NCBI RefSeq assembly: GCF_040802235.1
Contig: NC_133158.1
Coordinates: 36,460,001-36,524,000 of the forward strand
From: Manis javanica
Lineage: Eukaryota > Chordata > Mammalia > Pholidota > Manidae
Reading direction: 5' to 3'
DNA: 64,000 bases
A program made the position numbers and the translations under genes. The stretch's first letter is position 1, and the number at the start of each line of letters is the position of its first letter. The notes below the pieces were generated by a model that saw only the letters and a program-made list of their open reading frames with translations, was not told the DNA's origin and ran no database searches. Shown here in pieces: positions 23,671 through 41,830 of this stretch.

Positions 23671-24600
23671 CCCCGGACAGCGGCGCAGTCCCGCGCGGAC
23701 CCCCCTGCCCGCCGCCGCCGCCCGCGCCGCCGTGCCCCGCCCGGTCCGCGGGCTCTGCGCTCACGCCCTCCCGGCCCGCCGCCGGGCGCTCGGCCTCCCT
23801 AGCTCTGGGCGGGGGCGGCGCCCGCACTGCCCAGTCCCGGCCTGTCCTCCGTCTCAGTCTGTCCGTCCCGCCCACTCACCTTTTGGGTCCCCACTTTCCC
23901 CTCTTCCTTTCTAGGGCCTTTCTCCTCTCCCGTCCCTCCCCTCTGCCCTCTGAGTCTCCCTGGTTCTCTCCTCTGCCATCTCTATTTTTCCTCTTGTTTC
24001 CCCTCTCTCGCCTCTGTCTGTCCGTGTCTGTCCCTGGCCAGCACTCTTGCTGCCTTTGTTCCCGTCTCTCGGACTCTTTCTGCCACTTCTTAGTTGTTTG
24101 TTTCTGTCTGTCCCTGAGTGCCCCCGACCCACCCCTCCATTCCTCACCAGTGTCTCTGTCCCTCACTGCTGTCACTTTTAAAAACCTGCCCTTAGGTCTC
24201 CCTGTCTGGTCATCCCTCTGTGTCTCTCTATCACTGAGCCTCCATGTCTGTCAATCTACCACCACCCCAGAAGGCCCTACATCTCCAAGCCTCACACACC
24301 TCCTGTCCTCTCAAGGCCGTGTTCCTGACAGTACACCAGAGGCTGGGAGTCTCCAGCCAGCTCTAGTCAGCCCAGCCCAGTAGAGAGATGGCAGGTGGGG
24401 TGGAGGGTGTAAGACCTGGAAGCCTCCTCAGAGGAAACAAGACAGAACTAGAAAAGGCCCTGTAGACACTCTAGCCCTGCTGGGTTCGTGGGGGTTTGCT
24501 CCTGGGCCCCAGGAATGGCTCCTCCATGCCCCTCCCCAATGAGGCTGGGGGCCTTAGGGGCGGGTGGTCCCAGGGAGGCCACCTCATTACAGCAGTTATT
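23670..24600. other. GC- and CT-rich flank, no gene
   Basis: 23690-23860 is extremely CpG-rich. 23900-24240 is a pyrimidine-rich (CTCT/TCTG) tract that leaves long spurious frames on both strands. No gene or known repeat recognised. Confidence 0.45.
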
Positions 24601-24660
24601 CAGCATGGCACTGGTGTCGGCAGATAAGCCTTATCAGCTCATCTTCCCCTCCCACAGACA
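24600..24660. promoter_or_regulatory. GATA2: Candidate GATA2 -1.8 kb element
   Basis: A head-to-head pair of GATA sites three bases apart: AGATAA at 24622-24627 and TTATCA at 24631-24636. It is about 1.75 kb upstream of the putative IS start. The mouse -1.8 kb element with paired GATA motifs is needed to maintain Gata2 expression in late progenitors. Motifs are seen; identity is inferred from spacing. Confidence 0.65.
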
Positions 24661-24739
24661 GACAGAAAGTGCCCTCGCAAATGGCACCCTGGAGCAACAC
24701 TGGCTGCCTGCCCTGCCGGTTAGGGAAGGTGAGGATGGT

Positions 24740-25480
24740 GATTTGGGAAAACACACATGCTGTGTGTCACCGTGGAACACACCCCTCCACACAACATAGA
24801 CACAGGGTAACAACGGATAGAAAACGCACATAGTTCAAAGATACATTCAAGCATACAGATGCCCACTCCCCAGATACACCGATGTAAACACCCACCCCAA
24901 CATACATCAGTTCATATGTGGAGCTATACACAGATATGTTGATGTGGATACACTCTCTGCCCTCCCTCCATCGGTTCAAAGATACTTATGGCTGTTAAAA
25001 ACACACACACTTACGCACACACACCCACTCCCCCCAGTTCATAAGACACAGGATACCCAGACACATGCTGCTACTGACCCATGCAGGGGCAAAAACCCAC
25101 TTGCAAACACTTGGAAACATCCATTTTCCATCACATGATTCATGGACACAATCACTCACAGATACACAGCCACAGGGACACACACCAGTTCCACAGATAC
25201 ACTCCCCCGCATGCACTAATGGGGTCATGCTCTGAAACAGCCACACACAATACATAAGCTCTCAGGGACCCACAGGAAAAAATGGACATCCGAATAGACT
25301 CAGTTTTGCAGACTTCCCTTGTGTCCCAAATGCCCACAGACACACTTGGGCACTCAAGACAGCTACTCTCCTGCATGCACAGAGCACACGCACATGCAAC
25401 ACAGTCACCACGAGCTGTGTTGGAAAGACACACAGACAGCAGGTGCCCACAGAGATGCAGGCACACCTGGGCACACACTA
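24740..25480. repeat. CA-rich degenerate repeat
   Basis: Imperfect 'cacacac', 'cacagatac' and 'acacccac' units without a fixed period, similar in flavour to 22400-23345. No gene seen. Confidence 0.6.
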
Positions 25481-26160
25481 CTTTTCCCAGGACCATGGAC
25501 TTCCCAGTCCCTCCAAGGCAAAGCACTTTCTCTTTGGACCTGGGATCTCTGGGCCACTTTCACTCTCCCTGCACAGCTGGAATGCGACTCAGAGGGGCCC
25601 CACTGTGGGGTTGAATTTCCTGGTAGGGACTTTGGAAGTTCAAGGACTAGATTCTCTTAGCTCACAAACGGAGGAGCCTTCTTGGAGTGAAGACTCCAGC
25701 ACCCCAACTTCTCCACCCAGCCTTCCAAAGACAAGCCCCCTACTCCCTCTTGTCAGAGGTTTCTTTTGGGATGGGCCAGGGAGATGCCCCCAACTCCACT
25801 CCGAAAATGGTCTGGTCTGCCCTGGAGTTGGGGAATTGAGCCTGTATGTCTACTCTTAGCCAAATCACTCCGGAAGTGAGGGAGTTGCTTGCCAGAGTGG
25901 CGAGCTACATTTGAGTGTGAGCACATGTGCACGCAGGTGTGACCCAGATCTCCGGGGGATGTCCACGCAGCCACAACTGTGTGCACTAACGTGTGCATGT
26001 TCATTAGAGCACTACTGGAAGTGTGTTGGAGAAGCAGCAGGCGTCTGTGTACGTGCGTGTGTGAACGGATGTGCCCACGGTTCGCGAGGGTCCCCCGGGA
26101 GAGTCTTAAAAGAGAGATGTCCCAGGAAGTCTGAGCGTGCAGCCCTGAGAGGAGGAGTGC
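25480..26160. other. Upstream flank of the IS promoter
   Basis: No gene or repeat recognised. TG-rich at 25910-26080, with GC rising toward the promoter. Confidence 0.4.
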
Positions 26161-27740
26161 GTGTCTGTGCGCCCTGGAGAGGGCAGGGGTGGTCTGGAGC
26201 ACGGGCAAATAGGGTTTGCGGGCCCTGAGCGCCTCCAGGCCCTCGGCCTGCTGCCCAGCGGCTGGACTAGGCAGAAAGGGCGCAGAGTCCCGGGCACCCT
26301 CCTGCCCCCTTGCGGTGCTCCCGCCCCACCCCCCCACCCCAAGTGCTGTCGAAATAAAAAGCCGCGGTTGCTGCGGCCGGGAGAGGAGAGAGAGAGGCAA
26401 CGGGAGCCAGAGGGAGGTAGCGGGGCCAGCGCCGCTCAAGTCTCTATCTCCTGGCTGCCTTCGCCCCCCACCCCAGCCGGCCCCCGTCCGCCACCCGGCG
26501 AACAAAAGCGGGCCGCCGCGCACCATGCGGCCACTCGGAGCGCAGCCCGGGCCCTGCTAGTGAACGCGCAAGCCCACGCCGGGCCCCTGGGCCCACCTGG
26601 CCACGCACCGCTCTGTACGCACCGCTCTGCTCCGGCCCCGTCCGCCCGGGGGCGCCGCCGGCCGCACCTCACTCGGTAAGTCTCCCCTCTTCTCCTGGCC
26701 CAGGCCCTTCCAGTCCTTACGCACTGCGCACCCGGCACCCTAAGCACGGTCCGCCTAGCCCTGTGGCCCCTGACATGTGGCTTTTGGGGCTCGCTCTGGC
26801 CCTACCGCCGGCTCGAATCCCAGGTCATAAGGGCCTAAACCTAAGGGAGGATTTGGGGAGCTGGAGACAGCAGGCCTCCCGCCTTCCCATTTCTCGGATG
26901 GAGCCCTAGGCCGCAAGCCCCGGTTATTCCCAGAGCTTCGCAACGCGCTCCACCTCTCGGCCCCTGAGCCAGGGTCTTTTGTCTCGGCCGCCCCCCACCT
27001 CCGGGCCGCTGTGGCGGACGTGTCCGAGCCGGGCCGCAGAGCTGCGGCTGCACCTGCCGGTTGGTCCCGTGCGCCGGCTTTGCGCGGCTTAACCCGGCTC
27101 GCTCCTGCGTGCGCCCCCGCACGCCGCGCCCAGCGGCCCTTTATCCTGTGCGACTGGGGCGCGGGTGAGCTGGGTTGGAAGTCTCCCCCTTTCCCCAAGC
27201 CGGAGTCGGAATCCGTTTAGTGGGATTTCAATAAGAATGGGGCCGCCGCGGGCTCCGGGATCTGCAGCCGGGAGGAGTAGACAGCGGTCTGGGTCTGTCC
27301 GGACGCTGGGCATTTAGAATCCTAAAGAGACGGCAAAGCTTGAACTCCGGGTTGCCCCAGCCGCTAGGGGAAAGGTCCAGCGTTCAAGGCCCCCGGGTGT
27401 GACGGCCGCTCCTTTCCCGGAAAACACGGAAGGAAATTCGTTGTTTTGGAAAAAGCTACGTCTCCCCGGGTCGGGAAAATCTGGCGGCGAGCTCCGGGTC
27501 TACGCGGGTACCTCGTACTGGAACTCGTTTATGAGTAGGCAGGATTCTAGAAGCAGGTAGGCCAGTGCGGCTGCCAAGGCGTCTGGAGAGCGTTTCCCAG
27601 CCGGGTTGACAAATTGCAAACAAATTGCGTCTAACGAAACGGATTTACCAGTTACCGTGCCGCCGGGCCGCCGAGCCGCCGGGCGCTCTGAGAAAGCCGT
27701 AGCTCTTCGCGGAGGAGGGAGAAACGTGGCCCGATTGCCT
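26160..27740. promoter_or_regulatory. GATA2: CpG island over the distal (IS) promoter of GATA2
   Basis: High GC and frequent CpG from about 26160 through the first part of intron 1. A TATA-like AAATAAAAA lies at 26352-26360, which would place transcription start near 26385. The distal first exon of GATA2 is known in mouse and human as IS and is used mainly in haematopoietic and neural cells. The start is predicted, not observed. The island is also a plausible start for antisense transcription, for which I see no direct evidence. Confidence 0.6.
26385..26675 (+). other. GATA2: GATA2 non-coding first exon IS (predicted)
   Basis: It runs from the predicted start below the TATA-like box to a strong donor, ACTCG|GTAAGT, with GT at 26676-26677. 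It would splice to the acceptor at 32488. A short upstream ATG (26524) lies in it but is followed by stops. The donor is clear; the 5' end is an estimate. Confidence 0.55.
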
Positions 27741-29240
27741 GCAGGTCTCAGCAAGGCCTCGAGGGTTGGGGGCTAGGGGGTGGGGAGGCTGTCCGGCTTG
27801 GAGGTGGGGGTGAGAACCTGGTAAGAATTTACAGGATCTCCCGTGCACTTCGACCCGTGGCACAGTAACATCTAGGACGTTTTGCCTCCGTCTTTGTGAT
27901 TCAGAATGGCACAGAAGACGGATGGGATGGGAGAGCCAGCATGGAGGCCAGAGGAGGGGGATCCTTCCGATTTAGGGAGCTGGAAGTGAACCCCAAAGTA
28001 CAGAAGGGGCTGTTGGAGCTCTGCCCCCCACCCATTGCAAAACCCCTCTAGGCTGCAGCCTGAGCAGATCTGCGGCCTTGCTCTAAAAGGGACTTCTGAA
28101 CCCCTCTGGCAAAAGCGGCCCCCACTTCCTCCTCAGTACCCCTTAAGGCACATTGATAGTGTGGGGCTGGGAGGCCCCTGGGTTGCAAATTAAATATTCC
28201 TATGGAACGCAGCCCCTAAGCAAACTGATTTCTTTGACACTCCCCTCACCCCCCTTGCTGGCCAATTAGATGCCCATAGGAAGAGGCGAGAAGAATTAGG
28301 TTACAAAGAGAGCGCAAACTTACGGTCCCAGGGGGGTCGACTCGGATGAGCAAAGTTTAAACAAAGGGCGTGGAGGGGAGGGCTCCGTGGTATGTAGAAG
28401 ACCTGGGCAGCTGAGAGACCCAGCCAGGCAGGTGAGGCCCTCAAGAACTGGGCTTCGGATCCTCATGCCCCCAGCTGGGGCGAAAGCACCAGAGAGGCAC
28501 CGACCCACGCTCCCCTGGGCAATTTTGGGTCCCTTGAAAAAGGCCATTAGAAATTTCAGTTTTTCTGTTGCCTTTCCCCAAGTCCTTCGTGAAATCTTGT
28601 TCTCATGTCAAGAAAAATGACAGCTTCTTAGCGCGAACGAAAGGCAGCAGCCCGCGTTTGCAACAACCCTCAGGAACAGACAAATACATGAAAAGGGAAA
28701 CGTGTCCCTTTGAAGGTGTTCGGGAGACCCCAAAGTCCAAGACCGTAAAGTGAAATAAATCTGTTCTCTCCAGGCGCCAGGATGGCCCCTCGCAAACCCA
28801 GCTGATCCTGGGGCTGCCTTGACCCTCCCTGGACGTTTGGGCAGAAGTGATAGGCTGGTCTCTGCTCCCTGCTAGGCGAAGCGCCTGGATAGTAGTGCCC
28901 GTTGGTTTGTCTGGCATACACGTACACTCAGGAGCGCGGACCCCCTTTATTGTCCAGCTGGGCACCCTCCTGCCAGTCGCCCCGCTTTTCCCTTCCATGC
29001 AGATTCGTTCCTGCGGGAGAACGCAGCAGTCCCGTGTCCAACGCAAGAGCTCCAATCGTAGTGGAGGCCTCGGACAAGCCGGCTGCGTGCCTGCCTTTCC
29101 GAGGAAGGCAACCCCAGGGCCTCAAGGGAGCTGGCGAGGGCTCCCCTTTCCCTTTTTTCTCCACGCCCGTATTGCGGGAAGGGAGGCTGGTGCGTATCTC
29201 CCCAGGCCCCTGCTCAAGCATTGCTTAACTGCCCTGCTAA
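27740..29240. other. GATA2 intron 1, non-repetitive
   Basis: No coding sequence or known repeat. 28140-28300 is an AT-leaning patch ('gcaaattaaatattcctatgg', 'ggccaattagatgccc') in an otherwise GC-rich intron and may be a conserved non-coding element. Confidence 0.4.
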
Positions 29241-31880
29241 GCTCCTCTCTGCGGCGATTTTCTGAGCCGCCGAGCGGGGTAATTAAATCCCCGCCCGCGC
29301 TCCGCTGTACGCCAGGCCCGCGGGCAGCGCAGCGCTGCCGTTCCTGCAGGGAACTCGGCCTGGCTGGTCACCTCCACCCCTGCGGTGGCCAGGACCCTGC
29401 CCCGGAGGGGCTTCAGGCTGCCCGGAGGAGCTTGAAGCAGAGTTCGCGATGTTCGAAACCACAGACCCACCCAGAACCGGGGAGAATTTGAACCGCGTCT
29501 TTTTGGGAGAAAGAATTACCTGCTTTCCCGAGGGCTCGGAGCTGCCACCCCCCTGCGAGCCGAGGCGCGGATCTCGGCCGCGGGGGAAGCTTCTACTCGT
29601 CTCCGGCGTTCACTGCCCTGCCCCTGGCCAGCGACTGGCGGCCTCCCGCGCTGGGCCCCGGGGTTCGAGTTCTAGTGGGGCAGCCTTGCTGGACACGTAG
29701 GATCGTCCCCGGGGCCGCGGTGTCTTTGAGAAGCAAAGCAAGGACGCAAAGCAGGCTCGAGGCTTCGCGGCGATCTCATTTTACGCGTTGACGAATAGTA
29801 AGCTAAAGGCAGGGGAGAGAGGGGGACGTACGGAGACAGCGAGTCCAGGCCAGACTGCGCATGGTGCGGGGAGCGAGAACCAGCGAGCACGGAGGCCATT
29901 CACCTGCCCAGCCGGCGCCCGAGGTCCGGCACCCCCGGCCTCGCGCTCCTTCTCACGGCCCCGGCGCGCTTTACCCGGGCTGGCGCCGGCCTCCTCTCCC
30001 TCCGAGCAAACTTCCAAGAAGCCCGGGCCCCGCGCGCCCCAGCTCAGCGGAGCGGGAGGCGCAGCGGGAAGCCACGGCAGGCGGGTCCCCAAGGGCCTGA
30101 GACGCGCGGGTTCCCAGCCGGACGGGGCTCTGCGCCCCCGGACCCGCGCCTTTACCTGCGCCAGAGTCTTGGACAGACGAACGGACAGCGGGATGCAGAG
30201 GCAGGAGGAGGGCCTCTGGCCCGGGCCGGCTCCCTCTTGACGCTGCCCAGAGCTGGCCTGGGAGAGGTTGACGGGCCGCGCCCGCCGAGCTGGGCCTGGC
30301 CGGACGCCCCCCGAGCCGAGGGGACCGAGGGCTTTCCTCCCTCCTCGGATTATTAAAAAGTTCATTTCCTGGCGAATCGGGTGACGTCAGGGGCCCGGCG
30401 TCGCGGTGGCGGGGCCGCCCGGCCGGAGAAGCCGCCTCCAGTTACCCAATTACCGACTGTCAATCCCACCACCCCTCCCCCCACCCTCCCGGGGGTGGCC
30501 AGGACCCCCGCCCTCCTCCCTGCCCAGGACCCACCTGGGATCCCTCCGGACTTCTACACCAAGACCCATGCACCCAGCCTGGGAAGAGGGGCTGCAGGAT
30601 ATGGTTTATTTCCCATCACCCCCGCACCTGTCTCCGTCCCTCCCCCTAAATTTCTTTGTTCCCGACCCCCCTCCTCGGCCATAGGCTCCCTTCGAGCCTC
30701 GGTCTCCCTCAGTCTCCTCCATCTGTACAATGAGAGAAAGCCAGGAGATTTGTGCACTGGGCCCCCTCGACCCACAGAGCTGGATCTCTGGACTGGACGT
30801 GTGTGGAGAGCAGTTCCAGGTGACTTAGGGAGGAGAGGGCCTCTGGCCCGGGTCGGCTCCCGCTCCCCAGGGGCCGCCTTAGGGACCCCCGGGAAGAAAA
30901 AAACATGCCTCCTCCTGCCCGGAGGCGTCTCTTTCGAGCCGGCGCCGGCGCCAGTCCGGGTCTCCACGGCCTCGCCCCAGGCAGTTCGGCCCGTTGGTCT
31001 ACGAAGGCCACGCCCGGGAAGGGGACGCCCAACCCCCCCCGGAGCAGCCGGCCAGGCCACCTCCACCGGGTCAAGCACAGTCCTAAGCGGCCTCGTCTCC
31101 GAGGCCCAGGTCCCGCTGGGGCCCCGGAATTCCTGCCGCTTACCGCTCCCGCTGTCCCGCAGCTGTCTTCCCAGGCCCCCAACCAGCCAGCGCCCGAGGT
31201 GGGGGAGGGAAGGGTTTGGGTAGGTACTCGGACTCCGACTGGCCGCGGTCAGCCGTAAAGGAGGTGGGATCCGAGAGTGGATGGGCTGGGAGTCTCGGGG
31301 AAAGAACAGCCAGGCACCCAGAGGGTGCGCACCCCGGGATCCCGGGAAGGGGGTCCCAGTTGGAGGCTAGTTACTGGGAAGAGGGACCTTAGATTAGGGA
31401 GATCCTGAGTGTCCGCAAGAGGGGGCTCAGCCGTCGACCCTCAGGGTGAGGGTCCAGGGGGGGTGGGGGCGTTGGCAGCAGGGGCCGCCGGGAGGGCGCT
31501 GGGAGGGGGCAGGCCGGCAGAGGGGGGCAGGCCCGCGGGTCAGTCCCGGAGTCCAGCGGCCCAGGAGTTGCGTGCTCAGCCAATGGGGGGCGGAGGCTGG
31601 GCGGCGCACGGTGCTGATTGGCTGGCGCGGGCTTCTTAGGCGTGCACGGCCCCCGCTTCATGTCTGTGCAGGAGTCGCGAGCTGGCGCCAGGGCGGCCGG
31701 AGGATGCCGAGGGGCCGGAGCCGGGCAGGCCTGAGGCCGAGGCGCGAGCTGCCCCCCGCTCCTACCCTGTGAGCCCCGCCAGGCCCTCGACTCGTGGTTC
31801 CTGAGCCCGCCATCCCGGGGGGCTACAGCCAGTGCTGCTTCCCGGAGGCCGCGCCCCTCTCCCCGCGGCGCTGCGTAAGT
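29240..31880. promoter_or_regulatory. GATA2: CpG island and proximal (IG) promoter region
   Basis: Long CpG-rich block before and over the IG exon. It carries a perfect CRE (TGACGTCA) at 30382-30389, a CCAAT box at 31580-31584 beside a GC box at about 31587-31593, and an inverted CCAAT (ATTGG) at 31617-31621. It is TATA-less by my reading. NF-Y binding to a CCAAT box is known for the Xenopus GATA2 promoter. The long open frames here on both strands are GC artefacts. Confidence 0.6.
31660..31874 (+). other. GATA2: GATA2 non-coding first exon IG (predicted)
   Basis: It ends at a strong donor, CGCTGC|GTAAGT, with GT at 31875-31876. The start is placed about 40 bases downstream of the inverted CCAAT box and is an estimate. 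It would join the acceptor at 32488, giving the transcript used more broadly than IS. Confidence 0.5.
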
Positions 31881-32214
31881 TTGGGGTGCGAGAGCTGGCC
31901 TGGGGCCTGGGGCACGCCAAGCTTGAACCTCTGGGGGTTTAAGACTAGGGCCAGGCTGGGGTGATTACTTTGTAGTACCTTGGTGAGAGGTCCTGATTGT
32001 GCTGCCTAGCAGTGTGCGCGGGGGGCTGGCTCTCAGCCGGTGGGGCTGCGTGTACGTGTTTTTGGGGGAAGACAGTATGTGTGTCCGGCGCCAAGGGTAG
32101 GTGTGTGCGTGTGTTTAGGATCATGTGCCCCAGTGGGTGCCCGGGACGCCTGTCTCCAACTTTTAATCTATGTTTATGTGTTTGTGTACCGGGAAGGTGG
32201 GGGGTTCCATGTGA

Positions 32215-38455
<6,241 letters not shown>

Positions 38456-40084
38456 GGACAGCCCCCCTCGAATGGACAGACTGATGCCAAGGAGGGTGGC
38501 CAGCAGCGCTGGGCTGGGTGCTCCCAGATGGGTGGGTCAAACCCTTAGCTGCCCTCCCTTCCCTGGAGACTGATGCCACCCCTTCCAGCCCAGCCAGAGC
38601 CCACGCTGCCTCGCCGGTGGGCTCCGCTCAGCCACGGCAGCCACTGTGAAAATTCTCGCCGGGGTAGGGGGGCGGCCCCCGTCTGGCTGCTGCCAGGTGG
38701 GGTTTCCATCACAGACAGTCAACTTGATAAAAGAGAGGAGGGGGCAGAGGACAAATGAAGGACACCGGTTTTAGAAGGAAAGGGGAATAGGCAAGAATAA
38801 TTTATTTTGCTCTTGTTTCTAACAAGGACTGGGAGACTGGGAGGTCTGAGCTGCCCAAGTTCTCCGGGTCTTCCTGGGTGCCAAGTGCCCCTTGACCCAC
38901 CTGCGTGCGAGGGTGATGGGGCAGGCCTGCAGGGATCTGAGCCTGCACCTTCTCCTCTGGCTTTCTTCTCTGAAACGCCGAACCCCAGGCTGGGCTGAGC
39001 CAGTGCAGAGGGGCTGCGGGCCAGGAGGCTGAGCTGGTGTGTGTGCTGGTGGCCAGGCCTGGAGGCAGAGACAATCACAGGCGGTCCTGCGCAGATTCCC
39101 AGGCCAGGGCTGGGTCACAGGAAGGAAACAACATTTTCTTGAGAGGGGAAACGTCTCCCAGATCACTGCCCTGGCTCTGAGGCCGATGCTGTTGTGATCT
39201 GTGTTGTCCCCTCAACGAGCCTGAGCCACAGCCTGCCTCCTCTGCCAGGTGGACCCCTGTACATACATCCTTTTTCTGCTAACCCCTCAACCCCCTCCCC
39301 TCCCACTCTGAGACAAAAGAAAAAATATTAAAAAAAAAACTGCATAAGCTTAACTCGCTGATGAGTTAGTTGTTTTATTTTTAAACTCTTTTTTGGGTCC
39401 AGTCAATTGTACGTTGCCACAGAATCCCTTGCTGTGGAAAGGAATAAAACCTGCAAACCAAGGCTGTAGCTTCGCAATTATTTTTGGAAAAGTTCCTGGA
39501 TCCCACAGCCCTGGAATGGGCAACAGGGGGCCAGGGGTGGGGCATTGGCTGCTCTTGGCTTCTGGGGGCTAGTCTGGCAGGTGGCGAAGGCAGGAGCTGG
39601 GGGTGAGTCAGAGCCGGGACCCAAGGAGGCCATGACCTGGCTGGGGTCCTGGGAGGTGCCTGGGTTCTACTCTGCTTTTCTGTGGCTGGCTGGATCCTTC
39701 CCAAGGTACAGCTGTACATAACTGTGTCTGAGCTTAGATTCTGTATGCGGGGGTGGTGGGGTGCGGCAGCCAGTGAGGGCCCCAGGGCCTGGCCCAGGAA
39801 GAGGATTGTGCTGATGAAGTGACCAAGTGCAATATGGGCAATCGCTGCAAGGGCACCTCAGCCAGGAGTAACTTATTTTGTACTAGTATCCGCATAAGAA
39901 AAAGAATCGGCAGTATTTTCTGTTTTTATGTTTTATTTGGCTTGTTTTGTTTTGGATTAGTGAACTAAGTTATTGTTAATTATGTACAACATTTATATAT
40001 TGTCTGTAAAAATTGTATGCTCTCCTCTTACTCCTCTAAAGTGAATACTGTTAAGAATAATAAAATACTTTTTGTGAATGCCTC
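38456..40084 (+). other. GATA2: GATA2 3' UTR
   Basis: About 1.6 kb from the stop to just after the poly-A signal. The last 250 bases are AT-rich and look conserved ('gtaacttattttgtactag', 'gttaattatgtacaac', 'attgtctgtaaaaattgtatg'). A polypurine/A run at 39310-39340 precedes an AT-rich stretch. The UTR ends near 40084. Confidence 0.8.
40059..40064 (+). terminator. GATA2: GATA2 poly-A signal
   Basis: A canonical AATAAA, followed about 20 bases later by GT-rich sequence ('tttttgtgaatg', 'ctggcctgtcttgtggg'), at the distance expected for the GATA2 3' end. Confidence 0.8.
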
Positions 40085-40440
40085 TGGCCTGTCTTGTGGG
40101 CTCGTGGGGCTGCTGCGTCCTGGATGTGGAGATCATCCATCAGACCAAACTGGCCCTCCTATGGCCCAGTGATGTGGAGGGAAGGGCTCCTGTGATAGGG
40201 GATGGTGCCCTGTCTGGCCAGGGCCTGAGATCCTAGCCCTCCTCCCCGGAGGATCTCCCATCTGAATTTCCTTATCTGCACCTAACCGTGGGTCCTGGTG
40301 ACTGGGTGGATATGGGGGAGGCTCAGGGAGGCTGTGGATTCATCAGCCTTTGGTCCACACATGAATCCTTTCCTTTGCAGAACCCAGCAAGGATTGACCC
40401 TACCCCTCACCCCCATGTACTTCCTCCCAGGTGCGATCAG
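40085..40440. other. Downstream flank, nothing recognised
   Basis: GC-rich intergenic DNA without gene or known repeat. Confidence 0.5.
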
Positions 40441-41830
40441 CTTTCATTTCTGAGCTATCTGATCACCCATATTCCTATTCACTGACAAACCTGATCACTG
40501 ATGTCTTTGATCACTGATGTCATTGATTGCTGTCATCTTTAATCAACAGTGTTGGTCATTGGAGATTGCCACCATGACTGACAGTCCTGATCAATGATCT
40601 GTCTGTCTGGTCACCAGAGCCTGTGACCATACACATCTGATTACTAACAATGGATCACCAACACTTATTCATCAATATTTCATCAATGTCTCTGATCAGC
40701 GATATGTCTGATCACTGACATCCACAAAATATGATCAGCAGTGCCTTCAGTGACTGTCTACTTACCAATGATGTCTGATCACAAATATCTCTCGCCACCA
40801 TTGTTCCCGATCATCATATCTATTCACTAATATTTCCATTCAATGCGTCTAACTTCTATGATACTCATGGTCTCTTTCCTCAATATTTCTCTTCATCATG
40901 TCTGTGATCACTGGTGCCTTATCACCCATGTTCTTGATTACCGAAGTGGTGACCACTGCACCCTGTCACTGATGTTCTGGGCCATCAAGAAATGTGATCA
41001 TCAATGCCATTGGTCAATGTTTTCCTAACCAATGATAGATTTGGTCACTCATATGTGGTCTCTGACATCCCTGAGCACACTCTCTCATCCCTAACGTCCT
41101 CTTAGCAATGACCTCGGTGACTTGTCTCCAAACACCAGCATCTCTAACCAACAGTGCACCTGGTGACCAGTGCCCCTGATCATGGAATCCACTTACCGTC
41201 AATTTTTCTCACTATCGATACAGTCACCAGAGACTCTGGTTACCAATATCTTTGACTGTTCAATGCTAATCATTAAGCTCTAGTGTCCAATATTGGTAAT
41301 TTCTGAATCTTCTCATCTTCCAAGTCCCTCCGACCAATGTCCTTTTCCCCCCGATTACCCGTAGCTCTGATTGCCAACCTCCTCGGTCATTGGTATCACC
41401 CATGGCTCTGACTGCCAAATCCTCTAACCATCACTGCCCCGACCCCTGGTAGATCACACACCACCTGATCTCTGTCTCCAGTCCTCGAATCTGATCACCA
41501 GTGTCTCCCTTACCCTTGGTCATCAAGGACACGAGCACCAAATGTGCCCATCACTGATGCTCCTGTCGCCCACATCCTCAGTCCCGTGTCCCAGATCGAT
41601 GACTAATGATATAGCCAATCAATGATCATTCTGATCACGAAGTTCTGTGAGCACTGCCTACCACTCTGCAGTCCATCACCACCACCCTCTGTGATCATGT
41701 GTTTGAAGGGCATCATCTCCCCAATGACTCTCGCGTCTCTAATTACAAGACACTCCAGTTGTGTGTCCCTGGTCAATGATTTTTTTTGAACCATTATCAC
41801 CTCTAGTCCCTTGGGTCCCTGACAACTGGG
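40440..41830. repeat. Degenerate 'tgatcacc/aatg' minisatellite
   Basis: About 1.4 kb built from diverged units of the type 'ctgatcactgatgtc', 'gatcaccaatg' and 'ggtcactgatgt', with spacing of roughly 20-30 bases. Some 30-40 units can be picked out by eye. It has no open frame worth noting and does not resemble a known transposon. Confidence 0.75.

Noticed and set aside
25753-26526. 257-residue open frame antisense to the IS promoter
   Set aside because: Lies in a CpG island with few stop codons, low-complexity Arg/Gly/Pro-rich translation, no domain recognised. An antisense RNA may exist, but nothing supports a protein.
28847-29491. 214-residue open frame in GATA2 intron 1
   Set aside because: No motif, GC-driven, inside the intron of the IS transcript.
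30381-31223. 280-residue open frame before the IG exon
   Set aside because: Pro/Arg-rich, no domain, explained by high GC. Similar frames occur on the opposite strand.
40440-41830. CRISPR-like array
   Set aside because: Units are diverged and irregularly spaced, in a vertebrate genome, with no constant repeats and spacers.
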